Part shown: in pieces, positions 1-9,339 of the stretch
How positions within the stretch are numbered: position 1 is the stretch's first letter
How the letters are laid out: the number at the start of each line of letters is the position of its first letter
Assembly (NCBI GenBank): GCA_030847615.1
Contig: JAUMIR010000001.1
Coordinates: forward strand, 440,688,687 to 440,752,686
Source: Gambelia wislizenii
Taxonomy: Eukaryota > Chordata > Lepidosauria > Squamata > Crotaphytidae
Direction: 5' to 3'
DNA length: 64,000 nt
Translations under genes and position numbers: made by a program
The notes under the pieces: generated by a model
What the model saw: only the letters and a program-made list of their open reading frames with translations
Databases searched by the model: none
Told to the model about the DNA's origin: nothing

Positions 1-225
1 GAATAGCCCTCAATATCACTCTTTTTGCGACATATAATTGCCAGAAAACATAATTGTTTTATAAATAGTATATGACAGGGAAATCCATACAAGCCTCTAA
101 CTGAAACATTGTCTCTTACCTTTCATTCTGTGAAATTTTCTTCTTTAAAGATTTATCCCAAAAGACACTATATAAAAATGTATATATCATCTGATTCCTC
201 TTCCTGATAATCTGGATATGTGTGT

Positions 226-800
226 TTGGGGCTGAGTCCAAAATCTCTGGCTTTTCTTCGCAAACGAAGATTCAGGAAGGACTCATCCTGCGCTTTCTGC
301 AAGCCCACTAATGACTAAAAAGGTCAATCCAAGATAAACAAGTCTGGTTGCAGAAAGCATAGCAGAAGGTCTCCTTGGGTGATGTTTCCGGGTTGGAGAG
401 TGTGTCTCCATGCCTCCTGATGTGATGCCAGGGCGGACCATTGTTGGTGATCAATTTGGCCAAGCCTGAGATGTTGTTTCAGGGAGTCCTTGTATCACTT
501 TTTTGGAGTGCCCCTCTTACGCTGATCCGTGGTGAGTTCACCATAGAGTACTATTTTGGGGAGGCGATGGTCCTCCATCCTAGAAACATGCCCTGCCCAG
601 TGCAGCTGCGATCTCAATATCATGGCCTCAGTACTGGTGATCCCTGCTTGCTCAAGGACAGCAACATTCATCACATAGTCAGTCTAGTGTATATTTAGGA
701 TTATGTGTATACAGCACTGATGAAAGTGTTCGAGGAGTCTTAAGTGTTGGCGATAGGTTACCCATGTTTCAGACCCATATGTATGTTTGAGACTGAGTCC
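226..800 (-). pseudogene. Non-LTR retrotransposon RT C-terminal remnant
   Basis: Read on the minus strand, this stretch encodes broken pieces typical of the region after the RT domain in vertebrate LINE ORF2: a GSETWVTYRQHLRLLEHFH-like block, then an AGHVSRMEDHRLPKIVLYGEL-like block (the GHV-R-M pattern that precedes the C terminus of many LINE ORFs). Stops and frame changes interrupt it, so it cannot make protein. No catalytic RT motif remains. The clade is uncertain (L2-like or another RT-bearing LINE). It is a 5'-truncated, decayed insertion. Confidence 0.6.
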
Positions 801-1647
801 AAAAAATATTTATTTTAAATATCTTCTCAACAGAAATCAGTGTTGGGCAGCTTTGGACTGCAGTTTTGCTGTGAACTGGGGAATAATGATTTCATATTTT
901 GCAATAGGACTCCTCAATCTGGAATGATTATTGGCACCAGATAAATTAACAAATACATCAGCAAAAATAAAGAACAAAGGGCGTGGCAATCACGAGGCAC
1001 ACAGAAGAGTGGATTCGTACCTCTGCAACCCCCACACCATTCAGCAAACCCCGACACCTGTATTATCAAATGTTGGAAAAGTTAATTTTTGTATTGCAAC
1101 TCCCATAATCCCATAGGAAGCATGATTCTTCTCAACTATGTCATGCATTTGATGAAGCAAATGCCACAGCAAGAAAGCAGCCCTGGTATGAGTCTTTGGA
1201 GTGGATGAGTTGAAGCCATGCCCTGAGTGATGCTTATACCTAGAAAGCCCGCCTGCCCTGGTGCCTCACTCAGAGGAATGAGGCATGGGCTTGCTCAGTG
1301 GTAGCAGTGGCAGCTGGCTAACAACATCACTGTTTCCAGGTTGGCCCTCCAGCCAATTTGGGAACAGAATTTGTTTCCTTTTCTGCTGCCTGGGGTAAAA
1401 TGCTTACCCTGACTTATGGGAGAACTGGCCCTGGAAAATAAGGATCTCTGACTGAATATGCAATTGAGAGAGGGCATAGCAGGTGATGAAAAAGCACTCC
1501 ACCCCATTACTTCTTCTATGCTGTAAATTGTCTTACTTTGTGTAACGCAAGGGAAAAGCAGCCATCAAGGTGAATTACACATTCTCTCAATCAAGAACCA
1601 TTTCGTTTAACCCTAAAGTTGAATAAAAGTAATTCTACAAATGCAGT
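801..1647. other. No recognisable feature
   Basis: AT-rich single-copy-looking sequence. Short open frames occur on both strands, but none shows a domain, a compositional bias or a splice pattern that I would defend. Confidence 0.5.
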
Positions 1648-1862
1648 CTAAATACCCTGAAAGCACCAGAATCTGTCTGTTCTTGGAAGCTAAGTAGGGC
1701 CAGACCTGGTTAGTACTTGGATGGGAGACTGCCAACGAATACCAGATATTGTTGGTTACATTCAGAGGAAGGCAATAGCAAACCACCTATGAATACTCCT
1801 TGCCTTAAAAAAAAATCCTCTACGAAATTCATGGGGTTGTTATAAGTCAACAGGCACTTACA
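1648..1862 (+). mobile_element. 5S rRNA-derived SINE (5S-Sauria type)
   Basis: Positions about 1660-1750 match the internal control region of 5S rRNA (GGAAGCTAAGTAGGGCCAG, then CTTGGATGGGAGACTGCC). After this head comes a body with AGGAAGGCAATAGCAAACCACC and a tail with CATGGGGTTGTTATAAGTC and CAGGCACTT, the kind of 3' end shared with BovB, which would supply the reverse transcriptase. It ends in an ATT-rich tail. It is a retroposed SINE and not a 5S gene: the 5' half of 5S is degenerate and no terminator T-run follows. A second copy lies at 41832-42052. Confidence 0.82.
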
Positions 1863-1891
1863 TTACATTATTATTACAAATGCACAACAGC

Positions 1892-1912
1892 GTCTCTCTC
1901 TCTCTCTCTCTC
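1892..1912. repeat. (CT)n microsatellite
   Basis: Pure CT dinucleotide run just after the SINE tail. Confidence 0.9.
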
Positions 1913-1933
1913 AATCTTTATTTCGTATATATA

Positions 1934-2165
1934 CAGTTGTCCCTTCACATTCGCTGGGGTTTGGTTCCAGGACCCCCCGTGAATACCCAAATCCATGAAT
2001 ACTCAAGTCTCATTACATGCAATGGGATAGCAAAATGGTGTCCCTTATATAAGATGGCAAAATCAAGATTTGCTATTAGGATTATTATTTTTTTTTAAGA
2101 ACATTTTCAAGCCGTGAATACTCAAATCCATGAATGTCAAATCCATGAATGTGGAGGGACAACTG
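1934..2165 (+). mobile_element. Tigger/pogo-like MITE with TA duplication
   Basis: The ends are near-perfect inverted repeats (CAGTTGTCCCTTCACATTC at the left, the complement of CAGTTGTCCCTCCACATTC at the right), flanked on both sides by TA. Inside is the pattern GGTTCCAGGACCCCC, CTCAAGTCTC and CTTATATAAGATGG, familiar from non-autonomous TcMar-Tigger elements. It has no coding capacity. It would have been moved in trans by a pogo/Tigger transposase. Related copy at 37474-37696; a GC-rich relative is at 53120-53613. Confidence 0.82.
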
Positions 2166-2536
2166 TACTACAAAAGATATACAACACAGGCTCAGGGACT
2201 GTACATCTTGCTTTGGTTGATTCCTGAATATGTTCAAAGTATTGGCATGAGTGCTTGGAGCCAGTGGGTTCTGTTAGAATCCGTAAGATTCATCATCATT
2301 CTGAATCTCTGATGCAAGATTATCCCATAGAACTTTCAGGATGGTCTTTGATTATCCTTAACTATAATAAAATATTCTAGTGTTACAACCATGGCTACCT
2401 GCAATGAAGGCCTGTGATGAGCTTTGGGGTAGGCCCGCCATGGTCTAGCACCTCTTATGGCAAACAGGTTTAGGTCCCAAGCATTTTCTGTCATTCTTGA
2501 CGGTGAGATTTCTGTATGTAAAGCTATCAGTGTTCA
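2166..2536. other. No recognisable feature
   Basis: I see no repeat or coding signal here. Confidence 0.5.
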
Positions 2537-2661
2537 TGCCCTGAGATTATTCCTTTTGAAAGATCTGATATTTGGCTGATATAAATTAAAGGTAGGTATG
2601 ATGAGCCATTAAACTACATCAGCCAAATATCACATCTTTCAAAAGGAATAATCCCAGGGCA
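2537..2661. repeat. Inverted repeat, 44-bp arms
   Basis: The arm 2537-2580 (GCCCTGAGATTATTCC... to ...TTTGGCTGAT) is the reverse complement of 2618-2661 with about two mismatches. The spacer is 37 nt and AT-rich. The right arm abuts the 5' edge of the BovB fragment. It may be a foldback element or a local inverted duplication. No target duplication is visible. Confidence 0.85.
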
Positions 2662-3965
2662 CACAATCCATTTCACCATGGCACTTTTTCTCCACTGTGA
2701 TGGGATTGCATGCTCTTATGAAGAAAGAGGTTGTGTTGATGGTAGCAGAGCTGCTAGTAGGGTCTTCCATGTCAGACAGGCTTTGCTGAGGAACAAGACT
2801 AAATGTGCCAAACAGCTACCGGGCAGCAGCAGTAGTTGGGTGTGTGTGTGTGTGACACTGGTAGAGGATCTCTCAGAGACAATGGTAGTGGCACCACAGC
2901 TTGTTAGTACTACACAGAAAAAGGAAATAGTAAACCACTCCTGAAGCCTTTTACCTTGAATGAGACAATCCAAAATGAAACAAGGGATAGTGGCAGAAGA
3001 TGACACTCCCAGGTTAGAAGGCACTCAACAGGCTACTGGGGTACAGCAGAGGACAACTACAAGTAGTGCTGTAGCTTATGACACAATTGTACTCAAACCA
3101 AAAGGATGTTCCATTGTTGACATGTTCAGAAGCGAAAGGAAAGACTGGAGCTGCACAACACATATTGTAGGAACATGGAATGTGGTAACCATGAATTGGG
3201 GAAGCTAGACATAGCAAAACAAAAAATGAAATGTATAAACATTGCAATACTTGGGGTGAGTGAGCTAAAGGGACATTTTGAGTCAGATAATTACACAGTG
3301 TTTTACTCAGGAAAGAAAAATCTAAGAAGAATGGAGTGGTGTTAATAGTGAAAAGAGATGTAGCAAAAGCAGTCAAAGGATGAACAATAAAATCAATAAG
3401 ACTTCAGAGAAAACCTATCAATATAAACAGATTCCAAGTTTATTCCAACTACAGAAGAAGAAGAAAGTGAAAGATTCTGTGCTGGCATCCAGGAAATTAA
3501 TTCCACACCAGAACAGGACATCAAGTTAATCATAGGCAATTGGAATGCAAAAATAGGAAATGGAGCAGAATGAGAGATTGTAGGAAAATTTGGCCTAGGA
3601 ACAAGAAATGAAGCAGGAGAGCAACTGACTGAATTTTGTGACACCAACAGTTTGTTCACTGCAAACACATTCTTTAAGCAACGAAAGAGGTGACTTATAT
3701 ACATGGCATTGTCCTAATGGACAATACAAAAAATAAATAGACTAAATAACTGGAAGCAGAAGATAGAGAAGCTCCATTCTCACTGCAAAAACAAGACCAG
3801 GAGCAGATTGTGGCATAGACCATGGACTAATTAGAGTAAAGCTAAAGAACATGAAATCAACTATTGTGTCAAAATACAAACTAATGAACATTCCTATAGA
3901 ACATGAAGAAAAGTAGATTTGCACTATTAAGCCTAATTGACCATGAGCCAGAAGAAGTCTGCATG
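2662..3965 (+). mobile_element. BovB (RTE) LINE copy 1, 5' portion
   Basis: This is the 5' part of a BovB-type RTE LINE. The leader (about 2662-3160) aligns by eye with the reverse complement of the matching part of copy 3 near 62335-62410 and 63010-63140: the ACTGTGATGGGATTGCATGCTC segment and the CAGCAGCAGTAGTTG segment. After this comes the endonuclease region, which breaks off near 3965 before any RT. The element is 3'-truncated, which is unusual for a LINE made by target-primed reverse transcription and suggests a later deletion or rearrangement. Confidence 0.8.
3160..3965 (+). pseudogene. BovB APE-type endonuclease remnant
   Basis: Broken frames show the order expected for an RTE endonuclease: GTWNVVTMNWGK at the start, then INIAILGVSELKGHFESDNYTVFYSG, then IGNWNAKIGNGAE, then FGLGTRNEAGEQLTEFCDTN. 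The last pieces match the GADCGIDHGL region with its terminal acidic/His motif. The conserved D of the GDWNAK motif reads as N here. Several frameshifts and stops make this a dead copy. In life the enzyme nicks target DNA to prime reverse transcription in the nucleus. Confidence 0.75.
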
Positions 3966-4045
3966 TATGTATAAACAAATCTGGTACCTAGTCTCCAGTA
4001 ACCTGCTAACCTCCTTGTAAGGAAGCTGGACTCTGGGCAATCCCT

Positions 4046-4470
4046 ACAACTTTATTTATTTATTTATTTAATTTCCTTTCTCCCAAAGTGGCTCACGAAA
4101 CAATTAAAACCACAGTTAAAACCAATTAAAATTAATTGAAAACATACAAAGTAAAAAAAAAATAGAAACAAATAAAAACAACATAATAAAACATGCCCCA
4201 ATAAAATCTCCATGGGCACAATTATATATCAAAGGCCTGCTTGAATAAAAACATTTTTGCCTGCCAGAGAAATAAAAACAGGGAGGGGGCAACCTAGCCT
4301 CCCACGGATGGGACCAGCCCACTGAGGGTGGGAGCAGCCACTGAGAAGGCTCTCTCTCATGTCTTAACCACACAAGACTGTGATGGTGGTGGGACGGAGA
4401 GAAAGCCTTCCTCTGAAGATCTTAAGACCCTTGCAGGTTCACAGAGGGAGATATGAACTCCAGATGTGAG
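4046..4470 (-). mobile_element. L2-like LINE 3' fragment
   Basis: The plus strand starts with a TTTATTTATTTATTTA tail followed by CCCAAAGTGGCTCACG and later a GGGAGGGGGCAACCTAGCC ... GGGAGCAGCCACTGAGAAGGCTCTCTC segment. That is the 3' UTR signature of squamate L2-like LINEs, read here on the minus strand. No coding sequence remains. Confidence 0.6.
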
Positions 4471-4517
4471 ATGCATTTGTGTAACAGCATATAAATAAAG
4501 CATCATCAACATCATCG

Positions 4518-4968
4518 TGGCTGGCATCCTGTTAGTGACTTACACATGGATAAGTGCAGCTTACACATACATAAGTCCCTTTTTGGATGGGGTGCAGAGG
4601 GCTAGTCTTTTCCCCTCGAATGCTGTTCAAAGAGCTCCCTCTGCCTGGCAGCTGTGAAACCCCAGGAGGGTCTGCTGTTGCTCCTTCTTACCAGTGGGAA
4701 GGTAAATGCAGGAGGAGGTGATTCCGACCATGATGTTTCAGCTGCCCTGGGCTCCTAAGGGAAGAAAAATTGGATGCATTCTATTTGAGACCCCCCCCCC
4801 ATGTCTTCCTCTCAGCTAAGCTAAGAACAGCTGCTTCTCCATGATTTGAGTTACCTCTCCCTTCCCTCCACTTCCCACTTGTAAGAGACAGTCACAGGGA
4901 CCCCTCCTGGAGTTTGACAGCTGTTGGGCAGTGGCAGGATGTGGAACTGGGTCTGCAAAACTCCATGC
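4518..4968 (+). repeat. Unclassified dispersed repeat, copy A
   Basis: This aligns by eye along its whole length with 8622-9025: CATCCTGTTAGTGACTTACAC, GGATGGGGTGCAGAGGGCTA, AGCTGTGAAACCCCAGGAG, AGAACAGCTGCTTCTCCATG and TTTGACAGCTGTTGGGCAGTGG all have counterparts in order. No open frame, TIR or SINE head is evident. It may be an old non-autonomous DNA element or a LINE UTR. Confidence 0.65.
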
Positions 4969-4972
4969 GTAT

Positions 4973-5850
4973 GAGGTCAGTCTATTAAATAATGAGACTA
5001 TGTTTCTACCTTTCAGACAAATTAGGGAGAACTGATTGTGAATTCTTCAGTGGTGACCTTGAACCTGCAGGACAAACATCAATACTCCTGGCCATTCAGT
5101 TAATTCTCAGTCATTTAAAGCAGCTGTGTTATCTGTTGTTTGCCAGAAAAATGCTACGTTTAAAAGTCAAGCAACATGACATTCTGCAGCAACTTGAGGC
5201 AGACCCAAGCCTTTTTCAAAAAAATCATCACTTGTGATGAAACCTGGATCTTCCAGTATGATCTTGAGACAAAACAAGAGTCAATGCACTGGAAAACACC
5301 ATCATCACCAAGAATGAAAAAAGCATGTCAAAGCAAGTCTACTTTCAAAACCATGCTCGTTGTTGTTGTTGCTTTTTCATCAAGGGCATAATTTGGGCAG
5401 AATGGATTCCAGAAGGCAGAACAGTGAACCAGCATTATTATAAGGAAGTTTTGACAAAGCTGAGAGAAAGTCAGAAAAAAAAGGCCAGAACTGTGGAAAA
5501 ATGGTTTCATTCTCCATCAGGGCAATGGGCCTGCTCACACAGCACTTTCTGTGAAGCAGTTTTTTACCAATAAACACATTACTACACTTGAGCATCCTCC
5601 ATATTTGCCAGATTTGTCACCATGCGACTTTTTTCTTTTCCCTAAAGTGAAATTGGTGCTTGAAGAAACACATTTTGAGGCAATTGATGCAGTAAAGAAA
5701 ACAGCAGATGTATTGACACAGCAGACAAAAACAGATCTACTCCATGGGCCAGTTTACACAGCAGATTTATTGCGGCAACTTGCGGTTTAATTATTTTCCG
5801 CAGCTGTGCCAGTCAGGGTTTTTTTCCTAATTATGTCGCTTTGAAGTTCA
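4973..5850 (+). mobile_element. mariner DNA transposon, decayed
   Basis: The left end near 4975 (GAGGTCAGTCTATTAAATAATGAGAC) resembles vertebrate mariner TIRs. A transposase remnant fills most of the body. A matching right TIR cannot be found after the stop near 5790, so the 3' end is eroded or replaced by the neighbouring MITE. The DNA-binding N-terminal third is largely missing. Confidence 0.75.
4992..5790 (+). pseudogene. mariner transposase pseudogene
   Basis: Three successive frames carry mariner catalytic-domain motifs: CDETWIFQYDLETKQES-HWKTP (about 5230-5305), IKGIIWAEWIPEGRTVNQHYY (about 5385-5445), then GPAHTA and LEHPPYLPDLSPCDFFLFPK (about 5525-5650). The first Asp (DETW) and third Asp (SPCDFF) of the DD34D triad are present. 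The second (DNAPAH) reads GNGPAH, so that catalytic Asp is lost. Frameshifts near 5360 and 5520 break the frame. A normal mariner transposase is about 345 aa. This copy lacks the N-terminal helix-turn-helix and is inactive. Confidence 0.88.
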
Positions 5851-5865
5851 GACTTGAATACGTGT

Positions 5866-5995
5866 GTGGGGGGGTGGCTCTGTGTGTCTCTGTAAATCTG
5901 CCTGTAAATGAACTCACTCCATAAAGCAGAGGGAGAGTAATCTCTCTGCTAAAAGACCTTGCTGCCATGCCGTGGATCGCAAGTTTTTCCAGCTG

Positions 5996-6051
<56 letters not shown>

Positions 6052-6067
6052 TCCTCCCTCCCCCAAG

Positions 6068-6103
<36 letters not shown>

Positions 6104-6603
6104 ATCAGTTCAGCTTGCTACAGCCCTTTGTGAAATGGTTTCTCTCTCTCCCCCGTGCACAGGATAAAAGTGAGGAACGAGCTTTTACATACTTTCAAAA
6201 CAGCTGAGAGGATGAGAAGGAATGCTCCACGAATGAAAGAAGTTGGGAATCCTTTTTTTTTTTTTTTTTTTTGCAAAATAGCAGACAGGATTTTTGCAAG
6301 TTTCTTCTCTAATGGCTACTGTCTTTGCCTCCTCCCTGCCCCTCTTTTAAGCCCACCCCTGCATCATCAACCAATCACAATGCAGCTGTGCTTTAGCCCT
6401 TAGCGGAATGCTAGTTTACACTGTCAATAAAGCACTACATTGCAAATATTCATGCAAATATAGCAACATCCCTTGCCACGCTATATTTGGGTGTTTTACC
6501 TTTCCCCCTTCTGAATGAGGCGATGCTGTGCTGTGATCCATGGGAAATATGAGCTATCTTAGCGGTATATTTAGGGGAATATTTGCCCATGTAAACGACC
6601 CCC
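5866..6603 (-). mobile_element. MITE with GTTTACA-type ends, copy 1
   Basis: The right end (GCCCATGTAAACGACCCC, near 6586-6603) and the inner parts (AGAAGGGGGAAAGG, CAGTGTAAACTAGCAT and GATTGGTTG on the minus strand) match the element at 42196-43168. The left border is not clear. It contains the paired CT and GA tracts at 6002-6097. It has no coding capacity. Confidence 0.55.
6002..6097. repeat. (CT)n then (GA)n facing tracts
   Basis: A 48-bp CT run (6002-6049) is followed after 19 bp by a 29-bp GA run (6069-6097). The two are complementary and could form a hairpin or triplex. Open frames across them encode only Leu-Ser and Arg-Glu repeats and are not genes. Confidence 0.92.
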
Positions 6604-7544
6604 ATGACTTCGACCAGTGGGAAACAAGACTGCATCAGTGTGTGAGTGTGAACAGGGAGTATATTGAAGGGAAAAAGCATTAGAATTGCAATACATATAA
6701 GACAGACAGACCTCAGCCAATGTCTGTTTGGCTTTGCTTACAAAAATCCAAAGTATTTTGAAAATACAAACAAGATGAGTCATTGGTCCCGGCTGTTATG
6801 ACCATACGTTCATGAAGAACAAACTCTGGTTTTGTTCTTCTGATAGAATGCAGCCTTCTGGTACTCATTTTGGCATTAACCTTATTCATGAAATTCAGTG
6901 CAGTATATCTCATCCACTGAACTTAAAACTGAAATGTGTCGTACTACCATTAACAATGCTTTGGGTTGAGCATGAGGCAGAGATCTAACACATACTCACA
7001 TAAATACCTTGGATCAAGCATAGGCATTCCAAATAATATACACTATATCCCCATGACCAAAGGTGCAAACAACAGTTTAAAAAGCATTTTTAAAGTCTCT
7101 TTGACGTAGAAAGAACTTTTATCAAATTCCAGAAGCATCTTCTTACAAGAGACCAGTTGGACTTGTAAGTTTCAGTTAACCTCTGTAAATCATAGTTTGC
7201 AACATATTAAACAAATAAGAATGAATAAATGCAATCCTAATCTTGTCAGGAGCAAGTCCAAAGTGCAATTACTTGTCCTTGTGCACTAAAACAAATCCCC
7301 TTTCTTTGTAAATTATCAGATGTCTACATTTTCAAATGTCTGCATTTTACTTTAGTCTTGACTAAAATATCTATTTCATAGATTTCCCAAGTGTAATAAT
7401 ATATGTTCCCCTGCCCAAAAGTCTATAAAGGATTGGTGCTTAAACAAACTGGGAAAACATAAGAGCATGAAAAACTCATAGAATCCCCCAGTCAGTGTAA
7501 ATGACACAGTGTAAGAGGTCTACTTTTTCCTAATAGAACTAAGG
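6604..7544. other. No recognisable feature
   Basis: AT-rich non-coding sequence. The segment 7310-7420 has a loose partner at 7978-8130 (see findings). Confidence 0.5.
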
Positions 7545-7635
7545 CTGTAGTCTTCTGTGGTGTATGTAGTGATCTAGGAGTAAGGGCTATTGAACTAAAT
7601 GGAGCTTACTTCAGAGTAGACACACATACAATTGA
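7545..7635. repeat. Fragment of AAGTCCCATTGA-type repeat
   Basis: The text GGAGTAAGGGCTATTGAACTAAATGGAGCTTACTTCAGAGTAGACAC is a decayed form of a palindromic reptilian repeat. Its hallmark is a short ACTCAATGGGACTTACTTCTGAGTAGAC core. Similar fragments occur near 8400-8460, 30285-30400 and 55360-55405. Confidence 0.5.
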
Positions 7636-8621
7636 GCTGCAAATATCGTAAATAAAATCAATGGGATCAATCCCTTAAGCCTTCATTCTAACTTTCACCC
7701 AATTTAGGTCTCAAAGCGACTTACACTTCCTTTTATCTTGTTCACTCCCCTTTCTCTTCATACTATTTCTGCCCTGAATTGGAAGAGAGAGGTCAAAACA
7801 GCATGAGGAAGGCTTTGTGGGAAGAACAATGTACAGGAAATCCTTGGAGTCTACTATAGAAGCCTGGTTTTGCACATCAAAAAGGCTTGCTAAGAAACCT
7901 TTGATAATAGTGAGCTTGACTACATCTTATCAAGAATTGTCTGATGAATAAACATATTCAGCCATAGTGGCTTTAAACAGTCTTGACTAAAATGGAAAAT
8001 ATATTAAGTAACATTTATTTCATAGGTTTCCCAAGGGTAATAATTAATCCCCTCCCCCCCCCAAAAAAAACTTTCTGTGAAAACCATCAGGTAGCTAGCT
8101 ACATTTTCAAGAGTGTGTATTTACAGTTTCCCCTATTTTCTTTCCTCCCCATCTTATGATTTTCCCTTTCTTAAATTTGCTTTATTTTTAAACCTTTCTT
8201 TTGTATATTTACTCTGCATACAGAAATAATTCTGAAATAAACATCAGCAGTGGGGAAGAAGGGTAAATAGGATAAATTTTTGAAAAATAAAAACAAACCT
8301 TTCTCTTCTGCTAAAAAAAAAAAGAAAAGAAGAAAAGAAGTGGAAGGCTTTGGGGAATTTGCTTTAAACTACATTCTAACACTGTAATGTTATAAATGTC
8401 AACTCTGAAGTATGTCCCACTGAGTTTAATGGAGATTGTTTCCAGGTAGATGCATATATGATTGTAGATTATTTTATCACAAACCCCCCCAGTGTTTTCT
8501 CATAATGTTGGTTTTGTCTTAGCAGCTGTTTCTGTTTAATAAACAACTATATTTAGGAACTGAATGGAAGCCTGTCAAATTAGGGTTATATATAACTTAA
8601 CAATTTAAGTGGTGTTAATTA
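7636..8621. other. No gene; minor repeat traces
   Basis: It contains a decayed AAGTCCCA-type fragment at about 8400-8460, poly-C and poly-A runs near 8045-8070 and a polypurine stretch near 8315-8345. I see nothing coding. Confidence 0.5.
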
Positions 8622-9025
8622 TAACGGCCAACATTCTGTTAGTGACTTATGCATGTGCGTAGAAATCCTATTTCGGACGGGGTGCAGAGGGCTATTCCTT
8701 TGCTCTTCATTCTGTCCAAAAACCTCCCACCACTTGTCAGCTGTCAAGCCCCAGGAGAGAGACTCCAGTGGAGAAAGGGGAGGCAATTCAGAGCATGAAG
8801 ATCTGTCTTCTCTGAGCTCCCCAGGGAAAGAAAGGTAGTCTCATTTCTTCCCCACCGCCCACATGACCAAGCTGAGAAGAGCTGCTTCTCCATGGACTGA
8901 ATCATTTCTCCCTTCCTTCCTTCTTTCCCTACTGGTAATAGCAGCAGGGTCTCCTCGCAGGCCCTGACAGCTATTGAGTGGTGGGAGGACATGGAACTGC
9001 ATGCACAGAGTGAGACACCGATGTA
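8622..9025 (+). repeat. Unclassified dispersed repeat, copy B
   Basis: Second copy of the family at 4518-4968, in the same orientation. The two copies share the order of about eight conserved blocks but differ by many small indels. That points to an old dispersed family and not a recent duplication. Confidence 0.65.
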
Positions 9026-9084
9026 GGATCTCAGACATTGACCATATTCAAGTAGAATGATAAACCAGGATTCCAGATAATCCC

Positions 9085-9247
9085 AGTTGGTTGGAACACA
9101 CTCCCTCAGAGCGTGGTGGGGTCTCCTTCCTTGGAGGTCTTTAAACAGAGGCTGGATGGCCATCTGTTGGGGATGCTTTGATCGTGATTTCCTGCGTGGC
9201 AGGGGGTTGGACTGGATGGTCTCTTCCAACTCTACAATTCTATGATT
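9085..9247 (+). mobile_element. CR1 LINE 3' end fragment
   Basis: It carries the CR1 C-terminal and 3' UTR signature TTTAAACAGAGGCTGGATGG, GGGGTTGGACTGGATGG and CTTCCAACTCTACAATTCTATGA. It is heavily 5'-truncated. It is flanked by short inverted text (ATAAACCAGGATT at 9060, CATCCTGGTTTATAATT at 9313), so it may have landed in a small DNA element. Confidence 0.85.
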
Positions 9248-9339
9248 TTTCCCTGGTAGCAACCACAAAACACAACAGAAAATGTTTTGTTTAGTGTGTT
9301 ATTCAAATCAAGCATCCTGGTTTATAATTCCTCATATGA

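Noticed and set aside
1648..1862. 5S rRNA gene
   Set aside because: Only the internal control region matches and it is joined to a LINE-like tail; it is a SINE. The same holds for 41832-42052.
8744..9268. 174-codon open frame on the minus strand
   Set aside because: It crosses an unclassified repeat and the 3' UTR of a CR1 fragment read backwards.
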